Shown here: positions 23,471 to 34,234 of the stretch, piece after piece | How the letters are laid out: the number at the start of each line of letters is the position of its first letter | Numbering within the stretch: position 1 is the first letter of the stretch | Source: Ailurus styani | Lineage: Eukaryota; Chordata; Mammalia; Carnivora; Ailuridae | Direction of reading: 5' to 3' | Length of the DNA stretch: 64,000 nucleotides | Assembly: GCA_002007465.1 (NCBI GenBank) | Contig: LNAC01000001.1 | Location: forward strand, 6,621,760 to 6,685,759 | Translations under genes and position numbers: made by a program | The notes under the pieces: model-generated | Seen by the model: the letters and a program-made list of their open reading frames with translations, nothing else | What the model was told of the DNA's origin: nothing | The model's database searches: none

Positions 23471-23667
23471 TTTTTAAAGATTTTATTTATTTGACAGAGA
23501 GAGATACAGTGAGAGAGGGAACACAAGCAGGGGGAGTGGGCAGAGGCAGAGGGAGAAGCAGGCCTCCCGCCAAGCAGGAAGTCTGACGCGGGGCTCGATC
23601 CCAGAACCCTGGGATCATGACCTGAGCTGAAGGCAGACGCTTAACGACTGAGCCACCCAGGCACACC
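23471..23667 (-). mobile_element. Can-SINE with 15-bp target-site duplication
   Basis: Reverse SINE: TTTTTAAAGATTTTATTTAT, GACAGAGAGAGATACAGTG, ACACAAGCAGGGGGAGTGGG, GCTCGATCCCAGAACCCTGG, head ending CACCCAGGCACACC. GCAATCTCTTCTTCC (23456-23470) and GCAATCTCTCCTTCC (23668-23682) form the duplication with one mismatch. The 'CAAGCAGGGGGAGTGG' block marks a subfamily different from the 'GTAGGCAGAGAGG' copies. Confidence 0.95.
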
Positions 23668-23826
23668 GCAATCTCTCCTTCCGTGCCTGCTTCTGGCATT
23701 CTGTTCTTGTTCCTTGTTGGAACTCCTTGAAGTCAAGGTTAGGTCTCCTTTATCTTCAGATCTGCCTCTCTTAATAGAATAGTACCTGCTTCTCAGTGCA
23801 GTATCTGAATGTAGAGGGTAGAGGGT

Positions 23827-23827
<1 letters not shown>

Positions 23828-23870
<43 letters not shown>

Positions 23871-23873
23871 CGC
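23828..23873. repeat. (TG)n-GCGCGCACGC alternating tract
   Basis: 46 bp of alternating purine-pyrimidine, mostly TG, ending in GCGCGCACGC. Z-DNA-prone and likely length-polymorphic. Confidence 0.95.
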
Positions 23874-24905
23874 TTGTGTGTTTGGGGGGGGGCCTGTCTA
23901 CCAGCCAGGAAGCTCAATGGCAGCTGAGAAAGGGCTGTTGGTTTTGACCATCAGGAGTCCACACCAGCTTTTTTGAACGTATATGTTAATAAATATATGA
24001 AAGTAAATAAATCTATGGCAGTAGGGGGAGGCGATAGGAAGGAAAAGTTGATAGCAAGCTCATAAAGGGTTAGGGTTAGTGGAGCCCCAGAGGGATGTCT
24101 GGGGGGAACTCGGCTGATCACTTCTGTGGGCAAGGTGTGGGGAGATGGGCGTGTGAGTGGTGTTAACTGGGAAGGCTCCTCTGAGGAGGAGCCTGGGGGA
24201 GCAGGAACCACGCAGAAGGGCCAGTGTGGCCAAAAGGAACAAAAAGATTTTACTGAATGACTGCTCTGCTGAGCATTTCAGACCACCTGTGTTTTCCATC
24301 TTCCCCATTGGTGTCACAGGTCAGGTTTTGGGGTCTGGCCTCATGCGTGATGTTTCTTGGCCCTTCTCTGTGCCGTGGGGCTGGAGTTTGCGGCCCAATG
24401 AAGACAACTTAACCTGAGTCCAAAGAAAAGGAGAAACCCCTTTGCAATAACTTCCTCTTCCACCCTCTGGATTTCTGTCAAGCGCTGGTCCCTTGAGGAT
24501 TAGGGATTGGCTTTAATGTTCACAATCGCCTATTTTTAAGTGGAATTAGAACTTGAGTTAGAGGGGCTTGGTGTGTTCGGGTGGCATTCCTCTCCCATGC
24601 CTGTGAGAAGATGCTTTCTGAGGGGCAAGGTGATTTGCCACACAGTTGGACAAGGCAGGAAGATACCCGTAGGAAGGACTCCAAACTACAGCCCAGGTTT
24701 GGGCTTTGGTTGTCAAGTGTGTTCCAGTCGCCCCGGTCCTCTCTTCTCCCCACTGCACTGCAGTCTGTTTGGAAGGCTCCCCTGGCTTCTTGCTTACTGC
24801 TCCCCCCCACCCCCAGCAGCTTTCCTTTCCCAGGAAGGAGGTACCTATTGAGGTGTTGGGCTGGGCTGTTTTCTGTTTGGCTTTCAAACCCTCTACCTTG
24901 ATGCT
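23874..24905. other. Unique non-coding sequence
   Basis: No recognised feature beyond a G-run at 23883-23891 and C-run near 24805-24814. The left SINE target copy lies at 24891-24906. Confidence 0.5.
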
Positions 24906-25083
24906 TTTTTTTTTTTTTTTTTTAAGATTTAACTTATTTATTTGACGGACACAACGAGACAGAGAACGAGAACACAAGCAGGGGGAGTGGGAGAGGGAGA
25001 ACAGGCTTCCTGTGGAGCAGGGAGCCCAGTGTGGACTCAATCCCAGGACCTTGGGATCATGACCTGAGTGGAAGGCAGACGCC
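24906..25083 (-). mobile_element. 5'-truncated Can-SINE with target-site duplication
   Basis: Reverse SINE with T tail, AAGATTTAACTTATTTATTT, ACACAAGCAGGGGGAGTGGG, CTCAATCCCAGGACCTTGGG, ATCATGACCTGAGTGGAAGG. It stops at GCAGACGCC and lacks the tRNA-like head. CTACCTTGATGCTT (left) and CTACCTTGATACTT (right) flank it, so the missing head reflects incomplete reverse transcription at insertion rather than later deletion. Confidence 0.9.
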
Positions 25084-25429
25084 CCTACCTTGATACTTCT
25101 TCAAATGTTCTTAGGATCCTCTTCTGTTGTTGGTTGTGGGGGCTTGACTTGCCCACACTTCAGCATACTTGGCTGACCTACCAAGAGCTTCTGAGAGCTC
25201 TCTGCTCCTTTTGCTGTCATCCCTGCTGGCTGTAAGATTATTTGGGTGTCAGCATTCAAGTTAGGGGGAATTTGCATCCCCTTTGGACACTTGGTATGCG
25301 ACATGCTTGTTACCCACGCTTAACTGACTTGAAGTCATGAACCATTTTCTTTCTGAGCTCTTGCTACTTGCCAAGTACTGGGGAGACGGGGGTGAACCAG
25401 GCTTCATTTTACTTATGTTCCAGTGGAGA
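25084..25429. other. Unique sequence with possible ancient repeat
   Basis: 25350-25440 (GCTACTTGCCAAGTACTGGG, GGTGAACCAGGC, ATGTTCCAGTGGAGATG) resembles the old 'GTGCCAGGCACTGGGGATAC ... ACATTCTAGTGGGGGAG' interspersed sequence. I cannot name the family. Confidence 0.35.
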
Positions 25430-26700
25430 TGCTGCTCACATATGCTTTTTACAAAAATGACACTTGCTACCTTACTAAAGTAACAGACACACGGGCCAGG
25501 CGTGTTCCCTTCAGAGTTCCACAGTTGATATTGACGAGGTTTACAGTCTTTTTAACTTGAGGAGGGGAGGGCTGGAGTAGAACGCTTGTCTGTATCACTA
25601 ACGATTCAGAAGAAAGCTATATCTGTGCTCCATGTTTAAATATAGCACGGTGTTTGCTACTGAGTTGGAGAATAAGCAATTGAGTATGTAGGTCATTGAC
25701 TTGGGAGAATGAGTTCAGAGTTTTCTTTGCATCTGATTTAACACTGTCTTACAATTGGGCCGTTGATACTGTGCCAAAATTGGGTTACACAGAGTTCAGC
25801 GAGATATCTGGGAGGGAAACTAGGAATCACAGGAAGATACCTTTGCCCCTTTAAGGCTTTAGGGGCGTGACTTGGTGCTGGGCCCTGTGGTTTGCAACCA
25901 GCCACCGGGGCACTAAGCGGAGTAGTATGGGGAGGGACAGAGGGACAGGCCGGTGCCTGAGCAAGTCCATCAGGAACAGGGGTACAGAGGCTACACTTAA
26001 TCAGGATAAATGCCAGCAGTGTGTTTTAATACGTGCTTGATTCAGAACGCACTGCTTGGAATTGCATATTTAAAAGGAAACTGCCATCCCCTTTTGAAGG
26101 TATGTGACATTTAAAAGATCTGTAGCAGAAGGTAGGTTTGACAGCTTCGAATTATATTTGAAAGAGTTTTTCTTTTAAGAACGAAAATGATTGCTTCTAT
26201 TTTAAATGTCATCACAAAGACATAAACACATTTAATCAAATTATATATTTAATTTATGTAGAATGTAATTTTTATTTCCGTGGAAGAGTTGCTGGTTATT
26301 TCCTCAGCGGCTTTGAAGCTGGGCAGTGTTGGGCAATTTGAAAACATTCAGCTTTTTGAGTAAGTGGCTATTTAAGGGTTTCTAGAAGCAGGAAAGAAAT
26401 AGCATTATTATTGCAATCCTTCTCCGCTGTACACTGTATCTAATGGTACATTTTGGGGAGAGGGACACGTTTTTGTTCCTTTCTCCGGGAGACATTAAGC
26501 ATAAACTCCCATTGAAAGAATCAAAAAAAGTGTAGCCCTGAAGACAAAAAAGGCAGAAACAGCCAAGACACTCCTGTAATTTGCTTCCTTGGGTTCTTTG
26601 AATCAGCAGGGGGTTACCAGAGAGCGTGAGGAGTGAGTCTGCCAGCTCTTTAAAAGAGAGGCGACGGGGGATCTGGGAGGACAGACAGAATGCCACAAAA
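25430..26700. promoter_or_regulatory. Long AT-rich island, candidate conserved non-coding block
   Basis: More than 1 kb of largely AT-rich sequence without recognisable repeats, for example CTCCATGTTTAAATATAGC, GGAATTGCATATTTAAAAGG and ATCAAATTATATATTTAATT. It directly precedes a CpG-rich patch. I infer possible regulatory constraint; old unrecognised repeats are the main alternative. Confidence 0.4.
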
Positions 26701-26729
26701 GACCTTTCGGTTGATACAGTGTGATTAAG

Positions 26730-27270
26730 TTTTGTCCTCGAAGGCTGCCGGAGAGGCGGGCATGTCGCTGTGGGTCCACGCAGACAGGTGGCTCGCCTGA
26801 CCCCGGTGATCGGCCGGGACACTTCAGCTCCAGAACTTTCTATGCGCGAGCTGGGTGTTGGAAAGTGGCCAGCCCAGGGTACAGCCGTGCGTATCCGCCG
26901 GGGACGGTCTTGGCCTGTTCCAGCCTGTTGCCTGTAGTTTCGATTTAGCCAGGCTGGACCGGGGAGGCCTGGATGCAGTTCCCGTCAGGGTGCCCACTCA
27001 GCCAGCGCAGACCAGCTCCCGGGGCTGATTTTTCTCTCCCGGGCTGCTGGGCCAGGGAGGGCGCCCTCTGTCCCATGTGACCTGGGGCGCGCCGGGCGTC
27101 CACAGCCGCTGGGAGAGACAAAGCAGCCAGTTGCGCCTGTTCCCAGGAAGGAACTCACGCAGCAAGCATCTTTGCCGACCGCGGCGGCGAAGGTCAGGGT
27201 TCAGGAGCGGGGAGCTCTGGCTCTTGAGAGACAGGCTGGGCTCGTGGGCCCCAGGCCGTGTGTAAGTCCT
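26730..27270. other. CpG-rich patch
   Basis: By eye about 36 CpGs in roughly 540 bp, with clusters such as CGGCCGGGAC, GGCGCGCCGGGCGTC and GACCGCGGCGGCGAAGG. This approaches CpG-island criteria. No exon is recognised. It could be an orphan island or a product of local GC-biased conversion. Confidence 0.5.
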
Positions 27271-27414
27271 CTTCACAGGGTTGGCTCCTCGTGGCTCCTC
27301 CTTGTAAACATGGCAATTCACAAAAGAAAGGAGTCACCCTATCTGTGGTCAGCTGGAGCCCAACTAAACAAAACAAAACAAAACAACCAGGACAAACCTG
27401 GTTATTTTTGTAAT
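27271..27414. other. Short unique segment
   Basis: Contains an ACAAAACAAAACAAAACAA run at about 27369-27387 and nothing else recognised. Confidence 0.5.
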
Positions 27415-28190
27415 TAAACTTATTTTGAAGTAATCCTCCAATCCCATGTAGTTGTAATAATACCCTGTCTAGCCTCCCCCAATGGTAACATCGTGCAAAA
27501 CAATAGTAACACTTAACACAACCAGGAAGTTGATACTGATGCATCCCCAGATAGCCTTCGATTTCCGCAGCGTTCACGTGTTTGTTTGGGTGTGTGTTTA
27601 CTTCTGTGCTGTGGTACCACAAAGTGTTGGTTCCAGCGTGCTCCCCCACTGTGGTCAAGGTACAGGGGCGCCTGGGTGGCTCCGTTAGTTAAGTGTCTGC
27701 TTTCGGCTCTGGTCATGATCTTAGGGTCCTGGGATCGAGCCCCACGTCGGGCTCCCTGCTGAGTGGGGAATCTGCTTCTCCGTTGCCCGCTGCTTGTGCT
27801 CACTCTCCATCTCTCACTCTGTCGCATAAATAAATTTAAATAAAATTTAAAGAGAAAAAATACAGAACAACTCCACAGCCCCAAGGATCTCCCCTGTTTT
27901 GTCCACTTACAGCCACAGCCTCTTCCGGTGGCCAAGACCGGACTTGCTCAGAGAACATTTGAGCGCTGGAGTGTCCTGCCCTTTTCCCAGTCCTTCCCCG
28001 CCAGACCCACGAATCTGTTCTTTCATCTAATTTTGTCACATAAGTATGTTACATACACGGAGTCAGAGAATACGTGGCCTTTTGGGATTGAACTTTTTCA
28101 TGGTGTGATTCCCTTGGAGATTCATTTAGGTTGTTTTGTGTGTCACTGGTTTGTTCTCTTTTATTAATGAGGAATCTTCCATCCCAAAGA
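27415..28190 (-). mobile_element. L1M-type LINE 3' fragment, split by a SINE
   Basis: Left part (27415-27664) reads AATCCCATGTAGTTGTAATA, TCTAGCCTCCCCCAATGGTA, ACATCGTGCAAAACAATAGT. Right part (27863-28190) reads TTTCATCTAATTTTGTCACA, TGGCCTTTTGGGATTGAACT, GATTCCCTTGGAGATTCATT, TTAGGTTGTTTTGTGTGTCA. Together they form the reverse complement of an old L1 3' region and ORF2 end, interrupted by the SINE at 27665. Confidence 0.8.
27665..27862 (+). mobile_element. Can-SINE nested in an L1 remnant
   Basis: Forward SINE: GGGGCGCCTGGGTGGCTCCG, GTTAAGTGTCTGCTTTCGGC, CATGATCTTAGGGTCCTGGG, ATCGAGCCCCACGTCGGGCT, ACTCTGTCGCATAAATAAAT. TACAG occurs immediately before (27660-27664) and just after the tail, a possible short target duplication. 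The insertion postdates the L1. Confidence 0.93.
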
Positions 28191-29024
28191 TTTCTGACCC
28201 AGTCTTAGACCAGAAGTGGGAAGAAAAATCCCACTGTGGGGACCTGAGCACTGAAGCGCCCTCCCATCTCCCTTCTGCCCAGTTGCTTGATGTCAAGACG
28301 AGCTGGGCGTCACCGGCCTCCCCTTCGCTCGCCCCCTGTCTCCGTGACCAACCACACGGTGACTTGGGAGTTGCTTCTGCCACCTCGCCTTGCCTGGATT
28401 GGGTAACCCCAGAAAGGGCTGCCTTCCCCTGGGGAGTTTTGTTCATCTGTGTTGAGGGCCTTTTGCAGCGTGCTCGTTGACTGTAGGATGTGAAGACACC
28501 CAACTTGGGGTCACAGATCACGGAATTTGGAGGTTTTGTTTCTTAGCAGTCACGCGGTGACAGTAGCGACACGCGGGGCGCAGGCTTGATGCACGAAGGA
28601 GGGAAAGGCAGCGTCTGCGGGGCTTCGGGGGTCCGCACGGCCCCCGGGTGGCTTTGGCGTGCTTTCGTGACGACTCCCAACGCACACATCCTGGGAACCT
28701 AATTCCAGAGGGACACGTTTGAGGCGCCGGCCCTGCAGGAAGCCCAGCTGTGCTGCGTTGTGTGCACACAGGTATGTGTGTGTTTACACGTTCATCTTGT
28801 AAGAGAGGGCACCCCTGCGCAGTTACTGCCCTCGTGAGCATCCGTGCGAAAAAGTTGTCTGTACTTTCAAAATTAACGAAACACACCTGAGTAATGAGGT
28901 GTGGGATTCCACAGGGTTATTTACCTGATGTAAATGGATCAATAGGTAATATTTACATGCTCCTTAGGGGCGCCTCTGTTCTTTCTCCTAGACGAGGCTG
29001 TTGGACCGGCCTTGCTGTTGGTTG
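28191..29024. other. GC-rich non-coding sequence
   Basis: Unique sequence with CpGs around 28540-28740. At 28919-28935 ATTTAC-CTGAT-GTAAAT forms a perfect 6-bp inverted repeat with FOX-like half sites. No exon or RNA gene seen. Confidence 0.5.
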
Positions 29025-29225
29025 TAGGTTGATCCCGCACCTGGGAGGCACCTGTGCTGAAAAAAACAAACCCCACCTGGCTCTTGGGATGGGGTCCTGC
29101 GGTCGGGGGAGGGGCCCTGGGCTGGCCTGGAATTTGGTTTTTCTCTCCTGGTCCTGGATTCCTTTGGATTAAGGTCTGGGCATCTGTATCCAGGATTATG
29201 CGACGGGTGGTCTGAGCTGGGGTCA
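29025..29225 (+). mobile_element. Possible MER5-type DNA transposon remnant
   Basis: GATCCCGCACCTGGGAGGCA resembles the 'CATCACCTGGGAGGCTTG' start of MER5-like elements, and GGTCTGGGCATCTGTATCCA resembles their 'GGGCATCTGTATTT' part. The intervening sequence does not align by eye. Confidence 0.35.
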
Positions 29226-30699
29226 CAGGTGAAGAGGCTGTCCTGGCTCTTTCGGGGTTTTTGTGTTCTGACGGCGTGTCGGGGTGGGGTGTGTTAAGGA
29301 CGAAGCCAAGCTCCATTGTGCCTTGGTCTCTGATGGGCCAAGTGATCTGGGTCTCAGTTTTTCCTTCGAGAAGATCTCCTCTGACTCTGATTTATTCTTA
29401 AAAATAAAGGTGTTGCCACTAACGAAGTACATTCTGGATGCATGAATTAATCCTCAGTTAGACCTTCGGTGCCTCACTGGTGTTTGTATTTGCTGTTTCC
29501 CATGTGCGATTCTCTGTCGAGCGTCCGACCTCATAAATGGATTTTTAAAAGTAGAGTCTTCCCTCTGTTGCAGGTACCACAGCTGCTCCATTTGATGGCA
29601 GTGATGTACTTCATTTTACACTTAAATCCTCCCTGAACCTTGATGTTTGGGTTTGAATAAATTTGCTTTGAAATAAAAACGGAGCCCAATTTCCTGCAGG
29701 CTTTTTTTTTTTTTTTTCCTTTCTAGGACTTTGGATTCTTGAATTTACCCAGTCGTGTCAGTAAAGAAAGTACGTGTTAAGTGATAGGGCTTCCGGTGTG
29801 CCCTGAGCCCAGCTCGGAGCACCTTACTTGCAGTATCCCAGGAATCCCCACAAACACGGTGCTGGTGGTCACCTCCTGGGCTCAGCAGAGGAAGGCATTG
29901 TGAGGATGATAACGTTTCCAGGACCACCACAGCCTCCTTCCAAGGCTCGGGACTGTGAGTTGGAGTCCAAGTTCTCCAGCATAAAAATCAGATGTGTCCC
30001 TGCTGTCACGGAGCTGACCAACTAAACCAGTCACCAAACCGGCGCAGCCGTGATCGGCTTCTATAGTATATGAGGAGATAGGGGCGAGGACGCAGTGTGG
30101 GGGAGAGCAGGGCTGCGGCTCCGCCTGAATCTTACCCAGCTTCACTGCCCTGCTGGGTGTTCCACGTGGAGCCTGTTGATGGATCGTGTTGGTATTGAAA
30201 GCTGATCGCTCTTCGTGTAAGTCATTCTTTTAAGGGTTGAGGACTCCGCTCCTGATCCTCAGGTACTTCTCAGTGCTCATTCTCCTGCGGTCTGATCTGT
30301 GGCCCAGAGCTTGGCCGCGCCAGCTGAGAAGTCTGCCCTGTTCTCTGCGGCTAGTGCTGTGGTGTTCTCCAGCAGCCCGGGGATGCATGGGCGGAAGCTC
30401 CCCATTGGAGCCCAGGGATTCCCCGCTGTGTTAGTAACACCCCCCCTGCCCCCCCCAATTCTCCCAGGTTGCTTGGCCACTGGGATTCAAACTTAGGTAT
30501 CAGAGTCCCCAGGAGGGACACCCTGTTACAGGCTGAACTTGCTCGAGGGTGTGGGAGACACTTGCTTCGTAACCCACCTGCGTAGCTGCTGCTGTGACCT
30601 GGGCACTCCCGTTCTGTACTCCCAGCTTCCTGCCTCCTGACGCAAGAGCCCACAGCATCTCCACTGTGCATTTTCCAGATTGTAGGAAATCTGCTCTTT
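29226..30699. other. Unique non-coding sequence with faint ancient repeats
   Basis: 29785-29910 may be a decayed MIR (GCTCGGAGCACCTTACTTGC, GTATCCCAGGAATCCCC). 29990-30030 (GTCCCTGCTGTCACGGAGCT) resembles the same unnamed ancient sequence seen at 17.05 kb. A T16 tract lies at about 29702-29717 and a C-run at 30440-30456. Confidence 0.4.
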
Positions 30700-31065
30700 G
30701 TAGGACATGGAGAAATAAAGGAGAGTATGAAGAAAATTAAATGGTTTTCATGATCCGAAAGACTTACATTTAAAAAATCACCTTTAATCTTAGCATAGAG
30801 AAAGAACACTTTGGATGTGATTTGTTTCTTACATGTAAGTATATACAAAAAAATTAAAATCATTTGAATATTTTAGAATTACTATTGGATTATTCCGTGT
30901 ATTTCATATTTTTCCACTTAACCGATAAGTATTTTTCCTGTGTTAAGTATTTAATTTTTTTTAAGCTATATAGTCTGTTGACCCAGGTGTCACAACGCAG
31001 GTTATGTAGACACAGGAAATATAGGTGTATAGCTGCTGTGTATCAGGAGAGATAGTTACCTAACT
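30700..31065. other. AT-rich island of unknown origin
   Basis: Very AT-rich, e.g. AAAAAAATTAAAATCATTTG and GTATTTCATATTTTTCCAC. It could be a decayed LINE/MER remnant or a non-coding element; no family landmark is clear. Confidence 0.35.
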
Positions 31066-32235
31066 ATTGAGGGGGCATCTTAGGTAGGTGGCTTCTTATT
31101 TTTATGTAAATGTTGGTCCCTCCTCTGACCCTGCCTAGGGGTAGAATGGGGTCGAGGATGAAATCTCACTTTTCTGAAAAGGAGCCCTCCTCGTCCCACC
31201 GCGGTGTGTCGGGTTGTTTGTCTCGCTGATGCTTCAGCATTCTGCTTTGTCATCAGTGGATTTTATCTTAAAGATCGTCAGCCTGTAGGTTTCATGTTGC
31301 AGTGGGACTGAGCATCAGGAGACCCCCTGCTTCCCGTCGGACCCTTTGTGGCTTGGGGTTTAGATGGGGTGCCTGGAGGAAAGGAGCTTAGATACCATCT
31401 CTTCTCTTTGGGGCCCGCCCCTCTACCAGGGAGAAAACCCGGGCCTGCCTTCCAGATGGCCTGGAAGGTTCCAGCAGCTGGGCTCTGTCCTCAGGGAGCC
31501 CGTCTCTGCTTGCCCTCCTGGCAGGTTCCAGGCCCTCCTACACAGAGGGGCGTGTGCCTCGGCCTCTTCGTTTCCTCTTCGGTTACCGTTAGGAACCATG
31601 GCATCTCTGATTTGCCATGTGAGATTATCCGCGTTCCTCCCTTGCTGGAAACTGGGTCCTGGTATGTTCAGAAGAGGCCTCCGAGGCCGGGCGTCCCTGA
31701 GAGCCAGGCTGATGTGGAGGGGGTCCCAGCCCCTTGGCCAGGGATTCCTTCCACTCCTCTGGTCTTTTCCCAGTTAACACGGCAGCTTCGTGACTGTCTG
31801 ACTTCTCGTACAGGCTTCTACGAGCCGAGGGTCAGACGGCTCAGGCCAGCTGCCTTCCCTCCCCTGGCCAGCTGGGCAGTTTGGGGTGTGGGAACGCAGC
31901 TGGAATTCACAAGATGACGTCATTGCGTGTGTGGGTTGATGCTTATGGATCTACTTACTTTCCCCCAAGAACCTTGGCCTGTGCCAGGCCCGAGCAGCAG
32001 CACCCATTGATTGATCTGCTTCCCATGGTCATTTTTGCAATTGGTGTCCACGCTGCCCCCTCTCCCCTCGCAACCTGGCGCGCTCGTGTCCTTGTTTATT
32101 GCCCTGGTGGACCCGCCGCTCAGGACGGGGCACTGCTGCTGCACCTGGCCGGCACTGCAAGGGCACCTGGCCTGTCTCAAATGCGTGCGCTTATAGGGCA
32201 CAGAAGTAAAAAGCTGCGAACGGAGCCGAGAAAGG
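31066..32235. other. GC-rich non-coding sequence
   Basis: A 189-codon frame at 31348-31917 overlaps a 137-codon frame in another register and has no domain. A perfect CRE (TGACGTCA) lies at 31915-31922. Confidence 0.5.
31915..31922. promoter_or_regulatory. Perfect CRE palindrome
   Basis: TGACGTCA within GATGACGTCATTG, the CREB/ATF octamer. Function inferred from motif only. Confidence 0.35.
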
Positions 32236-32720
32236 GACAAATTAATTGACTACATCTGAGACAACACCAAGAAAATATCCTATTTTGTTTTCGTTAAAAG
32301 AGTGGCAGAGTTCCAAGACTCCCCTTACAGTTTCCCACTGGCCGCCCTTCTAATTGAAGACAAGAGTTCTGAAATCTTGGCTGTTGGGCCCTTACTTTCT
32401 TAAAACTTAAAACCAGCTGAACGTATTTAATATTACAAAATTTCCATAAACATTGGCCACAAAGACTGTGCATGTAAAGTTCCTGCCCGGAGGGCATTTT
32501 TCTTGTTGAAGTTGAAACTCTTGGACATTGGAGGGGATTATAACGGAGTGTTGATTTGACCCTAAGTGTCTCGATGCCAATGTGGGCCGTATAGGGACCT
32601 GGAAAGAATTAGCTTGCGGGGCTGTTGGAGGTGTTTTTTTTCCTTCCCCTGAATAAAGGCTAATTGTTTCAAAGCTATTTAATACGGTTTATTTATTATT
32701 AGGAGGTCGTGAGTGGGATT
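32236..32720. promoter_or_regulatory. AT-rich island, candidate conserved non-coding element
   Basis: Contains AAATTAATTGACTACATCTG, GAACGTATTTAATATTAC, and a dense right end: GGCTAATTGTTTCAAAGC (homeodomain-like TAATTG beside a TCF/LEF-like TTCAAAG) then CGGTTTATTTATTATTAGG. No repeat family fits. Motif clustering and composition make it a good enhancer candidate, unproven without alignment. Confidence 0.45.
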
Positions 32721-34234
32721 GAGTCCTGGGGAGAAGTAATCTGGCCGCACTGTGGTGACGGCATCTCAGACGACGCTGTGTCCACTCCGTCCTGTCCGAC
32801 GTGCAGGGAACATTCTGCTCCCTGGGGAATATTGTCCATTGCTTGCTTTTCCCCATGTAACGGCTAAACCAGAATTCTGTACTGCTCCGGGCCAGATGGG
32901 CTGGGCCTTTCGGGGAGAGTTAACCATTAAAGCCTGGGTGGCAGAGAGGTGGGGGGCGCCGTTACAGGCCCCTGGGGCTTACGTATCACGGCGTTGGCCT
33001 GGCATCCTGATTGCAGGGTCGGTGGCACCTGTGGCCCCGTGTGCTCCGGCAGAAGGCCGCACCTCCAGCACCCTACCCCCTGCCGGCGCCTCCTCTCCCC
33101 GCCTTCCTCCCCAGGCCTCTAGATGGCCTGGCTCTGCCCACTCTGCAGGGGGAGGCCCTGGTGCCATCTCCGTCGTCTTGTGGGTTGCTTTGCCCCACAC
33201 ATCCTCAGAGGGACCCTGAAGGGTGAGGGGCACATGTGGAGCTGGACGGTCTCCCCCTCCCAGTGGGGAGACCAGCGAGGTGGCCAGGGTGTGAAGCAGG
33301 GGCTGGTACGGAGGACCGGGTGTAGACACAGAGAACCCAGTGCCCTGCCTTGTTTTCCGGAACAGGGGCCCAGGATGCTCGTGGCATGTGGCCTCTGTGG
33401 GCGTGTGTCTGTCCACGTGGCTGGGAGGACTTGTGATATAGGCGGGCCTGTTTTATGAGGTGGGCATTTGGTTTTTCCGTGAACTTTCAGGTTCCAGGTC
33501 TGCCCGAGACTTTTCCCTATCTGTTGCCTTTGAACTTGAGGCGGTTAAGAGGCCCCACTGTGGATATCAGGGAAAGCCCCTGGTGCCCGCTTTCTGCGCC
33601 CTCACATCCCTCTTGTGGTCCCATCACTAAGGGTCACTGCCCTCTCAGATGGCTGCCCCCCAACAGTGACAGGGGCCTAGGTCTCCAGCAGGAGGGGAGA
33701 ATAGACTGAGACAGGTCTTGCCTGGGGGTGGGCCCACCGATCTTCAGGTCATGAGGGGCTCCCTGGGGACCCCTCTTTCAGCAGCCCCATGGGCCCGTCT
33801 TGCAGGCTGGGGTGCCCTGCCCTCTGGCTCAGACGCACAGCAGGATGGATGGGGCCTCGTGGCCCGGCCCGTGGAGAGGTGGGCGATCCCCGGACTGGTG
33901 GGCGGGCCCTGAGTGCCGACCTGTCATGTTAGGTCGGCTCTGTCCTCAGTGTCCTAAGGATGGGGACCCTTCTGAGCTCTGGTTGGCAGCATCTGTGTCA
34001 AGGGAACATTGACAAGAGGGAAAGCTGGGGTTCCAGATGCTTCTTCACGCAGTCTCTTGTTTGTTCTCTGACCACAGCCTGGGTACAGGCTGCACTGAGG
34101 TGAGGGCTAGGAGGGATGGGGGCATGTTGGTCTCCGTGACCCAGTTAGGAGTATTGCATTCTTGTGCCAAATAGGAACCATTTGTCTCATGATGTGGGCA
34201 GAGGTGGGTTTGGTTTTTATAAGATGCTAATGAT
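32721..34234. other. GC-rich non-coding sequence
   Basis: Unique sequence with overlapping domain-free open frames (for example 32752-33219 and 32979-33416). No repeats recognised. Confidence 0.5.

Noticed and set aside
26382..26822. 146-codon minus-strand frame in AT-rich sequence
   Set aside because: More stop-poor than expected for its composition, but cysteine-rich and unlike any known protein, with no splice or promoter evidence.
31348..31917. 189-codon plus-strand frame
   Set aside because: No domain; a second overlapping frame of 137 codons is equally open.
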